Part shown: one piece after another, positions 24,705 through 35,599 of the stretch | Layout of the letters: each line of letters begins with the position of its first letter | Numbering within the stretch: position 1 is the stretch's first letter | Assembly: GCA_026008535.1 (NCBI GenBank) | Contig: BRKX01000018.1 | Span: 14,764,088 to 14,828,087, forward strand | Reading direction: 5' to 3' | DNA: 64,000 nucleotides | DNA from: Perilla frutescens | Lineage: Eukaryota; Streptophyta; Magnoliopsida; Lamiales; Lamiaceae | Translations under genes and position numbers: made by a program | Notes under the pieces: model-generated | Seen by the model: only the letters and a program-made list of their open reading frames with translations | Database searches by the model: none | What the model was told of the DNA's origin: nothing

Positions 24705-24836
24705 ATTTACGTACGATTTGGTATTCTTGCGAGAATCAACAATATGATTTTTCTATTTTTTTAGTATTCTCAAAATCAATGAATTATACACATTTCTATC
24801 TGTATCGGGTTGGTTATAATGGCATCCACTACAAGA

Positions 24837-26409
24837 AAATAACGTTCAGGCGACGGAAAAATCCGTCGCCCGAACTTGAAATTTCGCCGCTAATAACACG
24901 GGCGACAGAATGTGCCTGTCACCTGTTTCCAGTCGCTAATAACACGGGCGACTGAATTTTTTCGTCGCGAACTGAGACGACGAAATAGTGATGAATTTTT
25001 CCGTCGCTAAATCATCATCAAATCTAATTGTCAGAATATAAAAAAATAAAAACATATAAAAAAATTAGCAAGGGATTAGTGACGGAAAAAATCCATTGCT
25101 AAAAATAAAAATAAAAAAAAAATAAAAAAAAATAAAAAAGTAATCTATGAATATTTTGAGATAAGCCCATTGGCTAGCCCAACCAACAAGGGGCCACACA
25201 ATCATTCCCCATTTAATGTGGAGCGATTTTGCTCTTGGAAGTTTCGAACACCAGCTTTCTCGGTTAGTCAACTAAACTTCAAATCGCCAGGTCAAAATCC
25301 TTACATGTCAAATGTATGGAATATTATATATTTATAATAATACATGTATTTTTGTGTATATTTTTCTTTTCAAAATACATTAATAATAATAATAATAATA
25401 AAACACATAGAAATATTATTTTCTATCTATTATTTATTTTATAATTAATCATTATTTAATATTAGATTATTTTAATTAATTTCTCAAATATTATATATTT
25501 ATAACATATACAAAAAATAAATTAAAAGTATTAAATAAATGATAATATAATCATATTTTAAAACATATTTGAAAATATCACATTATTATAAAATATTAAA
25601 ACAAAAATAAAATAAAATTTAAAAATAAAATTCAATATAAAATATTAAAAATAAAAAAATCCAAAAGAATAAGATGAAATATTAAAAAATATTAATTTCA
25701 AATTCGTAATTAGTAGTAATTGAAAAATAACAAAAATAAAAAATTATAAAAATAAAAATAAAAGATAATATAAAATATAAAACAATAAAAAAATAAAAAA
25801 TAATAAGATAAAATATTAGAAAAATTAATTTCAAATTCGTAATTAGTAGTAATTGAAAAATAAAAAATAAAAAAATATAAAAATCAAAATAAAAATAAAT
25901 TTTTTAAAAATATTAAAAATAAAAAAATCCAAAGAATAAGATAAAAAATATAAATATTAATTTCAAATTCGTAATTACTAGTAATTGAAAAATAAAAATA
26001 ATAAAAATAATAATAATTAAATAATAATTAAAAATAATACAAAATATGTAAAAAATAAAACAATCAGAAATAATAAAAAAAATTAAAAAGATTAATTTCA
26101 AATTTGTAATTAATAGTAATTGGAAAATAAAAAATAAAAATAATTTAAAAAATTAAATAAAAACTGAAAAAAATCAAATTTAATTTTTGCTACGAAAATA
26201 TTCCATAGCTAATTCATCGCTAAAATAAAATAAATTTAAAAATTCAAAAAAATATTGTTTAACGATGCATTTTTCCGTCTTTAACATAGCAACCGAAAAA
26301 TCCATCACCATATTCGTTGCCAATTTAATCAACCGTCGTTCCGTCGCCTGTGATGACAAAATTAATTCCGTAATCATTTCCATCGCTCGATTTGTGTTTT
26401 CTTGTAGTG
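24837..26409. mobile_element. CACTA-type transposon derivative (1573 bp)
   Basis: Ends CACTACAAGAAAA and TTTTCTTGTAGTG are classic plant CACTA tips, flanked by the 3-base duplication atc (24834-24836 and 26410-26412). Subterminal repeats of the type GGCGACGGAAAAATCCGTCG and their degenerate inverse occur at both ends. The middle is extremely A/T-rich with no transposase, so it is non-autonomous. Confidence 0.92.
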
Positions 26410-26743
26410 ATCTGGTTGGTTATAATGGGGAATGTGTTTCGCGTGTAAACGTGAAAATCAGTTTGTTTATTGTAATTTTAGTGTTTTTGTATTGTGTTTT
26501 GATGCTAAAACATTTTTAAAAAACTATCACCAAAATAAGATAAGAAAAAGCACTAAAATATAATAAACAAGCTATTTTTCACGTTTACACTCAAAACATT
26601 ATTCTTAATTTGAATCAAATCATGTATGTGTGTGTCAAATTCTTTAGCGTAGTTAATTAATAATTTTTACGTACAATTTGGTATTCTTGCAGAAATCAAC
26701 GATATGGTTCTTGTATTTTTTGGGTATTCTCAGAATCAACATG

Positions 26744-27655
26744 AAGTTACATAAACTATAAGAAAGTAATCATGTGTATAGTCAGGTTGTTGAGTTTTAA
26801 AGCAGTAAAGAACACAAAGATGGTAATCATATTCGATCAATCGATCTATGTCAGGGGGACTTCTCAAGTCTATGAAAAACAATCCACTATTCCATTGTAA
26901 GATTACAAAGGATGTTACACGAAGACCTCCCATCACTCGATCCGTTTCCTACCTTCTACAACTTCTTTCGATGGACTGAATTGTGAGATCCCCTCACAAC
27001 GTAGACTCCCTCTAGTTCCTACAGAAAATCTCTCCCGAGACTTCTTTAAAAAGCGTATGAGAGAATTCAAACACTGACTAGAAAAATAATGATCATAAGA
27101 TCTAATCTAGTCTAACAATGTCGAATGCCTAATGCTTCAAGTTTGAAGTCTTTTGACTCTCTAATTAGTACTTATGCATTCGTATCTAACTACTCTGATT
27201 CTCTAGGCTATTTATAAGAACAATGTATAGCCTAAACAAGATAATCAGATAATCTTAATTTGAATCAAACTCTAACAAGGAAACTTTCCTAATTTGATCC
27301 AGACTACCCTATCTAGAACACTTTCTTGAATAGAATTCGCCTTCTTTCATCTTGATCTTCATCTGAATGGGGCATCTTCTATTCTGAAACATCTATCTTC
27401 AATAAGAATCTTCATCTCCTTGCAATCAACTCAGCACGTCTCTTTGAAACTTTATGGACAACCATGTACATGATCATGTGCATAACACTTGATCAAGTAC
27501 ATTCTTCAATCTTCAATCAGATTGGTAGCAAAATGTTCTTATATCATGTCCAGAACATGATTATCAACACTTGAAAAACCAAAACCTTGTGTTCTTGATT
27601 TTCCATAAGGATTATGACAATCTAAAAACACTTAGTGCTAAACGATGACACTGAC
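26744..27655 (-). repeat. probable solo LTR interrupting duplication copy 2
   Basis: TG...CA-bounded insert (plus strand TGAAGTTACATAAAC ... CACTGACACA) absent from copy 1 of the duplication. On the minus strand it carries a TATAAATAG box (plus strand about 27211-27219), as in an LTR promoter. Flanking duplication is unclear, so the exact ends and the LTR call are tentative. Confidence 0.55.
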
Positions 27656-27945
27656 ACAATGAATTATACACACTTCTATCTGCATCGGGTTGGTTATAAT
27701 GGCATCAAGTTGGTTATAATGGGGAATGTGTTTCGCATGTAAACATAAAAATCAGCTTGTTTACTTTAATTTTAATATTTTTTTTATTATATTTTGGTGC
27801 TAAAATATTTTAAAATAATTGTCACCAAAATAAAGTAAGAAAAACTCTAAAATATAATAAACAAGCTGTTTTTCACGTTTAAACACGAAACGGTATTCCT
27901 AATTTGAATCAAATCTGTAAGATTCTTTAGCGTGGTTGATTAACA

Positions 27946-28079
27946 ATTCAATAAGTGGAACTTATGAAATCTCATAACGCTCTAGCACGAGTTGGATTCG
28001 GTTAGACTTAGGCCCTAGGCTTTCATATCAACTTGGGCTCAACTTTAGGCCCGTTTATTCAGCATTTGCTACGGTCGCG

Positions 28080-28144
<65 letters not shown>

Positions 28145-28272
28145 GGATGCAAAAAAATATGAAGCAATATGCTAAATTCATCATATCTTGCATATGATGA
28201 TTTCCCGATTTCAAAGATTAATAAATCTAAATGCATTGCGATGTATCTTGCATGTTTAATTATCAAATAAGT
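27946..28272. other. spacer with (TC)n microsatellite
   Basis: Contains about 29 TC units at 28083-28140 preceded by GCGCGCGC-like sequence. No gene. Confidence 0.8.
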
Positions 28273-28281
28273 TTCAATTTA

Positions 28282-29461
28282 GGGTTAATTGCCAAAAAAT
28301 GCACCGTCTTTCAACTAATTTGTAAATTAGACACCACTTTTCAAACGTTTCAATAAAGACACGACATTTCATTTTGTAGCAAAATAGACATCTCCTTTCT
28401 TTTCCGGCCACCAGTAAAATGACGTGGCTTTATTTATTTCCTACATGGACTATGATTCCTACATGAACTTGTCACGTCAATATTTATTTTTTAGTTAATT
28501 GCCAAAAAATGCACCACTTTTCAACGAATTTGCAAATTAGACACCACTTTTCAAAACGTTTCAATAATGACACAACCTTTCATTTTGTAGCAAAATAGAC
28601 ACCCCTAATTTTTCACGAGACGTGGCTGCAATTGAGGGTATTGGCATGCTGATGTACAAAAAGCCCGTAACAAATTAAATTCCATCAAGTCAAATTACAA
28701 TAGATTTTACGCAAGATCGAATTAATTGGAGACGTTCAGAATTGCTTGAATTAGAAGAGAAGGAGACATTCTGAATGTCTCCAATTAAGGGTGTTTCTAT
28801 TTGCACCACTTAGTTTACTCTTTGCACCACTAAATTATATAAGTCAAAAATAAATAATTATAAAATTACATACATATCCTTATTAAATAAAAGTATAATA
28901 AAATCAATAAATAAAATAAAATAAAATATTAAAAAGAGAAAAAAAACATCTCTCCTCCTCCTGCGTTTCCTCCCGCCGCCGGCAGTTCGGTGTCTCAGTT
29001 AGAAACTCCCCCAATTAATTCAATCTTGCGTAAAATCTACTGTAATTTGACTTGATGGAATTTAATTTGTCATGGGCTTTTTATACATCAGCATGCTAAT
29101 ACCCTCAATTGCAACCACGTCTCGTGAAAAATTAGGGGTGTCTATTTTACTACAAAATGAAAGGTGGTTGTGTCATTATTGAAACATTTTGAAGAGTGAT
29201 GTCTAATTTCCAAATTCGTTGAAAGGTAGTGCATTTTTTGGCAATTAACTAAAAAATAAATATTGACGTGGCAAGTACACGTAGGAATCATAGTCCACGT
29301 AGGAAATAAATAAAGCCACGTCATTTTACCGGTGACCGGAAAAGAAAGGGGGTGTCTATTTTGCTACAAAATGAAAGATCGTGTCTTTATTGAAACGTTT
29401 GAAAAGTGGTGTATAATTTGCAAATTCGTTGAAAGGTGATGCATTTTTTGGCAATTAACCC
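28282..29461. mobile_element. foldback MULE with ~455-bp inverted repeats
   Basis: The tips GGGTTAATTGCCAAAAAATG are mirrored at the right end (CATTTTTTGGCAATTAACCC). An exact 9-base duplication ttcaattta flanks it at 28273-28281 and 29462-29470, the Mutator-superfamily signature. The arms run about 28282-28735 and 29010-29461. Each arm holds a second internal copy of the tip (about 28495 and 29251), so the inverted repeat is itself a tandem dimer. The 270-base centre includes a GC-rich patch (CTCCTCCTGCG...GCCGCCGGCAG, about 28953-28990) that may be captured host sequence. No transposase. Confidence 0.92.
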
Positions 29462-29470
29462 TTCAATTTA

Positions 29471-30044
29471 TTACAACTAAAAAAAATAAAATCGTAATTT
29501 ACCATCATATACTAAACAAGATTGCATTGCATATGAAAGTTGATAGACCCGCCGTGCGATGTACAGATAAAATATATACAATTATTATTATTTTATTAAA
29601 AATTATAATTATGATAGAAAAATAACAAAAATATTTGAACTAAATTTTTATTAGACTGTAGGGACACCCAAGTCAAGCGTAAAAAGAAAAAAAAAAAAAA
29701 AACTCTTGAGTGGAGACCTCAGTAACCATGTGTTAAAAGAAGACATTTCGAATAAAGAGCGAAGATGTCTTGAATGGAAATCCATGTGTAAAAAGGAGAT
29801 GTTTTGTATCCAAAATCTATTACCCTCTTTCTCCCAAGTAACATAAAAAAATTTATTGCATTTTTTTTATTTTATAAGAAAATTTTGAGATATGTTCTTC
29901 TAAAAAAATATAGATATATTATCATCAAGTTCTTTCGGAAATAACGAAACATGATATTTTTCATTGTATAAGTCGATGCACCCAACTAAATTTAATATTA
30001 GTTAGTAGATTATTTATAAATATTGTGACATATTGCAATTATAT
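29471..30044. other. intergenic spacer
   Basis: AT-rich, with an A-run at 29684-29702. Nothing recognised. Confidence 0.6.
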
Positions 30045-30285
30045 AAATTAGTTAGAGTAAATTTCACTTTTGGTAATATTAGAATAGGGTCAAAATATTT
30101 TTAATCCCAAAAGTTACTTTTTTGATCTCAAATGATATTTTTCGACAATTCTAATCCCATAAGATATTTTTCAGACAATTTTAGTCTCATAAGATATTTT
30201 TCTGACAATTTTAGTCCCAAACTAACAAAGAAAATTAACTGTCATTTAAGATACTTTGGGACTAAAATTGTCGAAAAATATCTTA

Positions 30286-31026
30286 GACTACCCACAATGG
30301 CGACCTTTGCCCAAAGGTCACCACAAAAGGACAAATTTTATAAAAAAAAAATCAAAAGTCATGCAAGAGCGTGACTTGAGGCGACTAGCGGACTTGAGTC
30401 ATCAGTTGCATGACTTGCCATGTGGAACCCTCTAATTGGGTGTGACATGTATATATAGTGTAATGTAAATTATAAATATTTTATATAATTATAAAAAATA
30501 AAAAAAAATTATATCAAAATTCATAAAAAAAATTATCTATAAATAGAGCCTAATATTGATATGTATTTACACACAATCTAAAACTATCTTTTCCTCAATC
30601 TCATATTTCTTCTTCATTTTAAGTTATGGATCCAAATCACCCAAATTATTATGATGACTCCTAAAATTTGCCAAACTTTGGATCATACTTTCAACCACAA
30701 AGTTTTTCAAATTCAGAAGATCAACAAAATTCTCAATATTATCAAAATTCTCAATTTTCGCCAAACCTCACTCGAATTAATATTTTTTTCAAATGCAAGA
30801 GAAAAATATTATTTTAATAACATGTTCTTATTAAAAAAATAAAAAAATAAATATTTTATGTAGGTTAGAAGAAAAGGGAAAAATAATATTTTATTTAAAG
30901 ATTGGGTTGGATGAGGTCACTGATGAGAGTATACATTATATAAAGTTGGAGGTTATGGTTGTGGAGGAGAGAAATTAATATTTTATTTGAAGGTTGGGTT
31001 GGATGAAGTCACTAATGTGGGTAGTC
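30286..31026 (+). mobile_element. PIF/Harbinger deletion derivative
   Basis: Inverted ends GACTACCCACA ... TGTGGGTAGTC with the 3-base duplication tta (30283-30285 and 31027-31029), as for PIF/Harbinger. A start at 30626 reads MDPNHPNYYDDS, then a TAA and NLPNFGSYFQPQSFSNSE. This Asn/Gln/Tyr-rich opening is like the N-terminus of the Myb/SANT-like ORF1 proteins of these elements. The remainder of ORF1 and the transposase are deleted. Confidence 0.82.
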
Positions 31027-31044
31027 TTATGGGACCAAAATTGA

Positions 31045-32127
31045 TGTGACCCGAGACCTATGGGAGACGACACGGATGAAATATGCGGAAGCTTAGGAAC
31101 GGAACAACGTCGGATGCGTAAGGGATCAATACGATTCTAGAGAAAGAACGAAAGACTCGACTAGAAAAGGAAAAGAATCGAACGGAAATAGAACTTACTA
31201 GAATACGAAGACACGAACTAGGACTCGATGGATGACTCTTGAATGGCTTCGGTGGTGGTTGGAACCGGCGGCGGACGGCGGTGTTGGCGGCGGAGGGCGT
31301 CGGGTTGGATGTCAACAGCGGCGGTGAAGGTAGAAGGATAAATCAGGATCGGTGAACCCGTGTTGTAACAACTCGAACGCGCACGACTAATTCTCCGGAT
31401 AGCAATTTTCCCAAGTACTCGTTGTACCCTGAAGAACTTGAATAAGACTATTGTATTGCTAGAACAATAAAATTGTTTGTGCATAAATGATCAACCAAAG
31501 GATCGGAGACAAAATGGAGGAATAAATCTCAAACTCAAGCAATTGTCTAACTTTATTAAAACAAATGGATGTTCTATTTATACTAATAGCTATGATCGAA
31601 AATCTAAGGCCTTTAGAACATGATATGGCCGAAAATTAACTAATCCTAATCAAACTAGGATAAAATCAAAAGATACCAAAAATAAGATAAGAAAATCTAA
31701 CTAGATAAAGATAAATCCCAAAGTGATTTGGGCTTCATTAATCTCGCCACTTTTGGACCCAAAATACACGACCATGGGCTGCAATTTAATTAAATTAATT
31801 TGTGGCCCATGTTGTGTTTAATTCTTGCCACCTTTGCATGAAAAACAGCAACTTGTCGGATTCTCATACAAACGCGTAGAACTCTTCATGCATACGTCCA
31901 AATGGCGCGATTCTTCTTCTCACGTCTTCATACTTCCTTCTTCTTCATCAATGGACAGCAAGGTCATCAATCTCGGGCTGCTCGACACCTCTTCTTCATG
32001 CAACTCAAATTTGCGACAAATAGAACCTTGTAAATAAGCTTGCAACTTCTTTACTCGCAAACGCGTCATAGGACCTCTAAACTGCAGCTCCGGATCATCT
32101 TCTTCTTTTCCTAGCTCGACCTCATCA
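31045..32127 (-). repeat. solo LTR inside the MULE
   Basis: Bounded by TGTGACCCGAGACC and CGACCTCATCA, and flanked by direct repeats of aaaattg (31037-31043 and 32128-32134). On the minus strand it has a TATAAATAG promoter box (plus strand about 31575-31583) followed within ~30 bases by AATAAA-type signals, the layout of an LTR. No internal region or second LTR is present. Exact duplication length is ambiguous by one or two bases. Confidence 0.7.
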
Positions 32128-32236
32128 AAAATTGTCTAAAAAATATTATTTAGGACCAAAAAAGTAATTTATGGGACAAAACAAGTTTTGCGCATATTCT
32201 AATGGAACAAACAATGAAATTTACTCAAATTATTTA

Positions 32237-32542
32237 GATATCGAAAAAAAAAATTAAATAAACAAACTAAACAACTTTTCAGAAAGGCAACCTAAACTTA
32301 ATAATGAAAATTTGGTAATATATCATTAATTCTCAAAAATGATATATTTGGGTAGAATGTAGAAATGTAAATTTCACTAAAAATATAGGACTATAATACA
32401 AATATCAATAATAGTGTAATTCATTTATTTGCTAAAACTTTTATTGCACTGCATATTCCCTAACAAATTATATTAAAAGACTTATCATCAAAAATCAATT
32501 CCATTAACAAATTATTTACGCAATGAAATCAAATCTATTGTA
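32237..32542. other. intergenic spacer
   Basis: AT-rich, nothing recognised. Confidence 0.6.
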
Positions 32543-32565
32543 ATATATATATATATATATATATA
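32543..32565. repeat. (TA)n microsatellite flanking E1
   Basis: About 11 TA units on the left of element E1. Confidence 0.95.
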
Positions 32566-33191
32566 GGGATGGGATCTGGTGAGAACCAGTTCCTAGGTGG
32601 GAACTGGGAACCAATCCCATCCATCCATTCGAAAATATGGATGGTCCAGATTAAACAAATAAAGTGGAGGGGGGCGGTGGCAATTTTGTAATTAAAATAA
32701 AAACTTTAAATTCACGCGTTTCATTAAGGGTAAAATTGGAAGAAAAAAAAAGTGACATCATCATGTTTTGAAAAAATTCTTAAAAACTTTAAATGATCAT
32801 AATTTATTCGTTTTTAATCGGATTTACGCAAATCTTATATCAAATTAAAGCTCTTTTCATACTCTTTCATTTAAGATCCATATTGCATATGTTTATTTGA
32901 AAAAATAGGTGAAAAATATAAAAAAACATTTTTAGACATAATTTCCACATAAAGCATTAGCATGTTGTATACAACATTTTAGCATGAACTATATAACATT
33001 TTAGCATATTGTGTAATACATTTTAGCGGGTGATATTATGAATATATTTCTAACAGTTTTATATAAACACCTACACCTATATAGATACTACAAAATGAAA
33101 AATACGAGTTGATGATAAAAAGGAAAAAAGAATGAGAAAGTGAAGCAACGAAGGAGATGACTGACAACTAAGAAAGAAAATGCGTAAATAT

Positions 33192-34573
33192 TGATAAACA
33201 TGACTTTTACATGCATTTGAGTAGTTGTATGGCTCATATTCGTAGAGTAATGCATGCGTTTGTTGAGTTTTTATGCTAATTTTGAGTTTTCGTGTGCTTT
33301 TTGATGTTTTTGTGTTTCTTGTGCAAGTTTGAGCTGAATTTGAGATTTATCCAAGATCCAATTCAAGGAGGAAAGTTGCTAGAAAGATAGAGGATCAAGA
33401 GAGGGTCGCAACGCAACTTGAATCGGGTCAATCGGACGAGAAACGAGAGAGAACGGAGCAAAACGGCAGAGCGTGTCGGAGCGTGCGCGCTGGCATGGAC
33501 CGTGCCGTCCGACGGCACGGCCCGTGCCATGAAACAATCAATTTTTGGAGTCTCTGGAGCAACGGCACGGTCCGTGCCACTTTACGCCGAAAATTGGGCT
33601 CTTTTTCCTTCCTTTTTGCGCTCTGTTTTTCCCCAACTATATAAGGCTCTGTCTTGCACGTTTTTACACAGACTTTATTCATTATTTTAGAGTTCCAAAC
33701 TTATTTTTACTTTCGAGGTTTTGCTGTGAACATTCAACATTGAAGAATTCAAGTTTTAATCAAAGAATCGTCATTCCGATTTTTCTAATCTATCGCATAT
33801 TTATATTATGTTTATGATTATTCTTAGTTCTATTATTTCTATGGTTTTAATTATGCGTGAGTAGTCTTTTATTAATTCTAGGGTTTGCAAAGCATGATTG
33901 AAGCTATGTATTTAATTTAATCTTGTTATTTTTCCCTTCCGATTATTGTGTTCAATTGTTCAAGAGCTTTTGATTTCATGCTTAATTACTGATCACAATT
34001 GATGCATGCTAGCTAGTTAATTTGAGTCCTGGCGGAGATAATTAATTAGTGGGATTAAGTGAATAATTTGATACACGTTCTAAGGAATCTGTAGGGGAAT
34101 TTAAATCTGTGGTTCTATCGGGAGTTAGTAAATTAACCTAGAGACGAAAGTAATAGGTTGTTTATTAATCTGCTTCTACCTTGAGACCTGGCGGAGATAG
34201 ATAGATATATTTCTGATTCCTCACCTTTAATCGGATTAAAATTGGGAAAGATTAGGATTAAATTGAATCATAGTGGATACATGTGTGTTGCATTCCCTAG
34301 GATTAGTATTTCATTAATTGTTTGAGTTTGATTATTTACTTAGTTTATTTACTCTTGTGTTTATTTGGTTCTAGTTCTGTTCTTTTATTTTATTTAAATT
34401 CGTGCCTAGTTTTAGAAGTCTTATAGTTGGTAGCCTGGATAATAGAGAGTTGTTAGCTTAGTACTCAGTATTTATCAAATATTCAGTCCCTGTGGATACG
34501 ATACTCGATTCACTTGCTATATTGCATTGTCCTGTGTTAGTTGCAGTTTAGTGCATAATAAAATAGTGCATCA
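33192..34573 (+). repeat. 5' LTR of element B (1382 bp)
   Basis: TGATAAACATGACTTTTACA ... TAGTGCATCA. The target duplication aatat is at 33187-33191, matched at 40028-40032. By eye the two LTRs differ at about a dozen positions, nearly all transitions, with no indel. TATATAAGG at about 33640 marks the promoter. Upstream of it are three ~15-base palindromes (33492-33506, 33514-33528, 33564-33578). Confidence 0.96.
33492..33578. promoter_or_regulatory. cluster of GGCACGG-N-CCGTGCC palindromes (B 5' LTR)
   Basis: Three palindromes with central A, C and T: GGCATGGACCGTGCC (one base off), GGCACGGCCCGTGCC and GGCACGGTCCGTGCC. The first two overlap a larger near-palindrome with 10-base arms (CCGTGCCGTC-C-GACGGCACGG). 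They lie 60-150 bases upstream of the LTR TATA box. The copies in the 3' LTR are at 38946-38960, 38968-38982 and 39018-39032. Confidence 0.85.
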
Positions 34574-34579
34574 ACTTTT

Positions 34580-34597
34580 TGGCGCCGTTGCCGGGGA
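34580..34597 (+). other. primer-binding site of element B (tRNA-Asp type)
   Basis: TGGCGCCGTTGCCGGGGA, six bases downstream of the 5' LTR; matches the tRNA-Asp primer used by Athila-type elements. Confidence 0.9.
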
Positions 34598-34657
34598 CTG
34601 AATTTGATTTTTACACTGATATTATTACTGACAACAATTTATTACTTCAGGTAGTGT

Positions 34658-35590
34658 ATGAAAACAAGGTCTACACAGCCACACGTAGACCCGGTTCCTA
34701 ATTCCCCTGATCGAGCTCATAGACAGACGAATAAGGAGCGCAGATTAAAAGAGAAAGAGATGGCAGCCAACAATGAGACTGAGATGGAAGCGTTGGCTAG
34801 ACGGCTACAAGAGATGGAGCAGAGATTGGCTAGACAAGCTGCGCCCGAAGAAGAAGCAGCACCTCTAAATCAGCTGTATCGGGCTCCAACTGACAGATAC
34901 TTAGGCACTGGATAGGGTGGCGGCATCGCCGCGAATAATTTCGAGCTGCGTCCTGCTCTGATTAACATGGTTGCTACCCAACAGTTTGGCGGACGGGCTA
35001 CGGAGAATCCAAATGCTCATCTGGATGCATTTTTGGATATCTGTGACACCATCAAGATGAACGGTGTCAATGACGACATCATTCGCATGAGGATGTTCGT
35101 CTTTTCTCTGAAGGATCGAACCAAGGAATGGTTCAAAAGCTTGGACAAGACGTCCATTACTACATGGGACCAGATGTACCAGACGTTCATTGCCAAGTAC
35201 TTTCCTCCATCAAAGGCACAGAAGATCATTGTGGACATCACCCATTTCACTCAGATAGGGGATGAGTCCATTTATGAGGCCTGGGAGAGATACAGAGATT
35301 TGCTGCGGTCCTGTCCACAGCATGGATTCAGCACAGATCAACAAGTCACACACTTCTACAGTGGCTTGACGATCAATACAAAGAGATTGGTGGACGCCTC
35401 AGCTGGAAGATGTTTGGTAAATCGCACTGCAGCTGAAGCACTACGGATTATTGAGGAGATGGCGGATACCAGTTATCAGTGGCCGATGGAGAGACGAGAA
35501 ACAAGGCCTGCAGCTGCAGTATCTGATTCTGGAATGGATGATCTGAGGGCTGAGATTGAGGAATTGAAGAAACAAGTTCTTGAGGGGTGA
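34658..35590 (+). pseudogene. gag of non-autonomous element B
   Basis: First part of one 806-codon frame (34658-37075) that is shared with the protease and broken only by TAG at 34913-34915 and TGA at 35588-35590. After a charged, coiled-coil-like N-terminus (METEMEALARRLQEMEQRLA-like segment) comes a retrotransposon-gag capsid domain: NPNAHLDAFLDICDTIKMNG, LKDRTKEWFKSLDKTSITTW, FIAKYFPPSK, YEAWERYRDLLRSCPQHG. The C-terminal part (into 35600-35780) has Asn/Gln/Gly-rich sequence but no CCHC zinc knuckle. It probably forms capsid-like particles. Two stops in an element with ~1% LTR divergence suggest recent decay or supply of Gag in trans. Confidence 0.9.
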
Positions 35591-35599
35591 CGTGCGCAC

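Larger units (their letters stand above)
24705..27945. repeat. tandem duplication of a ~370-bp segment, both copies interrupted
   Basis: Copy 1 is 24705-24836 plus 26413-26660 and copy 2 is about 26662-26742 plus 27656-27945. Both begin TTTACGTAC(G/A)ATTTGGTATTC, contain CGGGTTGGTTATAATGGCATC and GGGGAATGTGTTTCGC, and finish with CAAGCT(A/G)TTTTTCACG and TTGAATCAAATC followed by a TTCTTTAGCGT block. The last ~200 bases of each copy form an imperfect hairpin (GTGTAAACGTGAAAA against its inverse), a small foldback element. Confidence 0.8.
30055..32226. mobile_element. MULE-like element hosting two later insertions
   Basis: The left arm starts GAGTAAATTTCACTTTTGG. The right arm, read inward, starts GAGTAAATTTCATTGTTTG and aligns for over 100 bases (blocks ATTAGAATA, AAATTACTTTTTTG, ATATTTTT...GACAATT). 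A 10-base flank aaattagtta (30045-30054) is matched by aaattattta (32227-32236), 9 of 10. Its own sequence is 30055-30285 plus 31030-31043 plus 32128-32226. The rest is a Harbinger derivative and a solo LTR. Confidence 0.8.

Noticed and set aside
33418..33817. Open frames of 84-90 codons on both strands inside the LTR of B, repeated at 38872-39271
   Set aside because: They occur identically in both LTRs, overlap on opposite strands and cross the palindromes and TATA box; they are LTR sequence, not genes.
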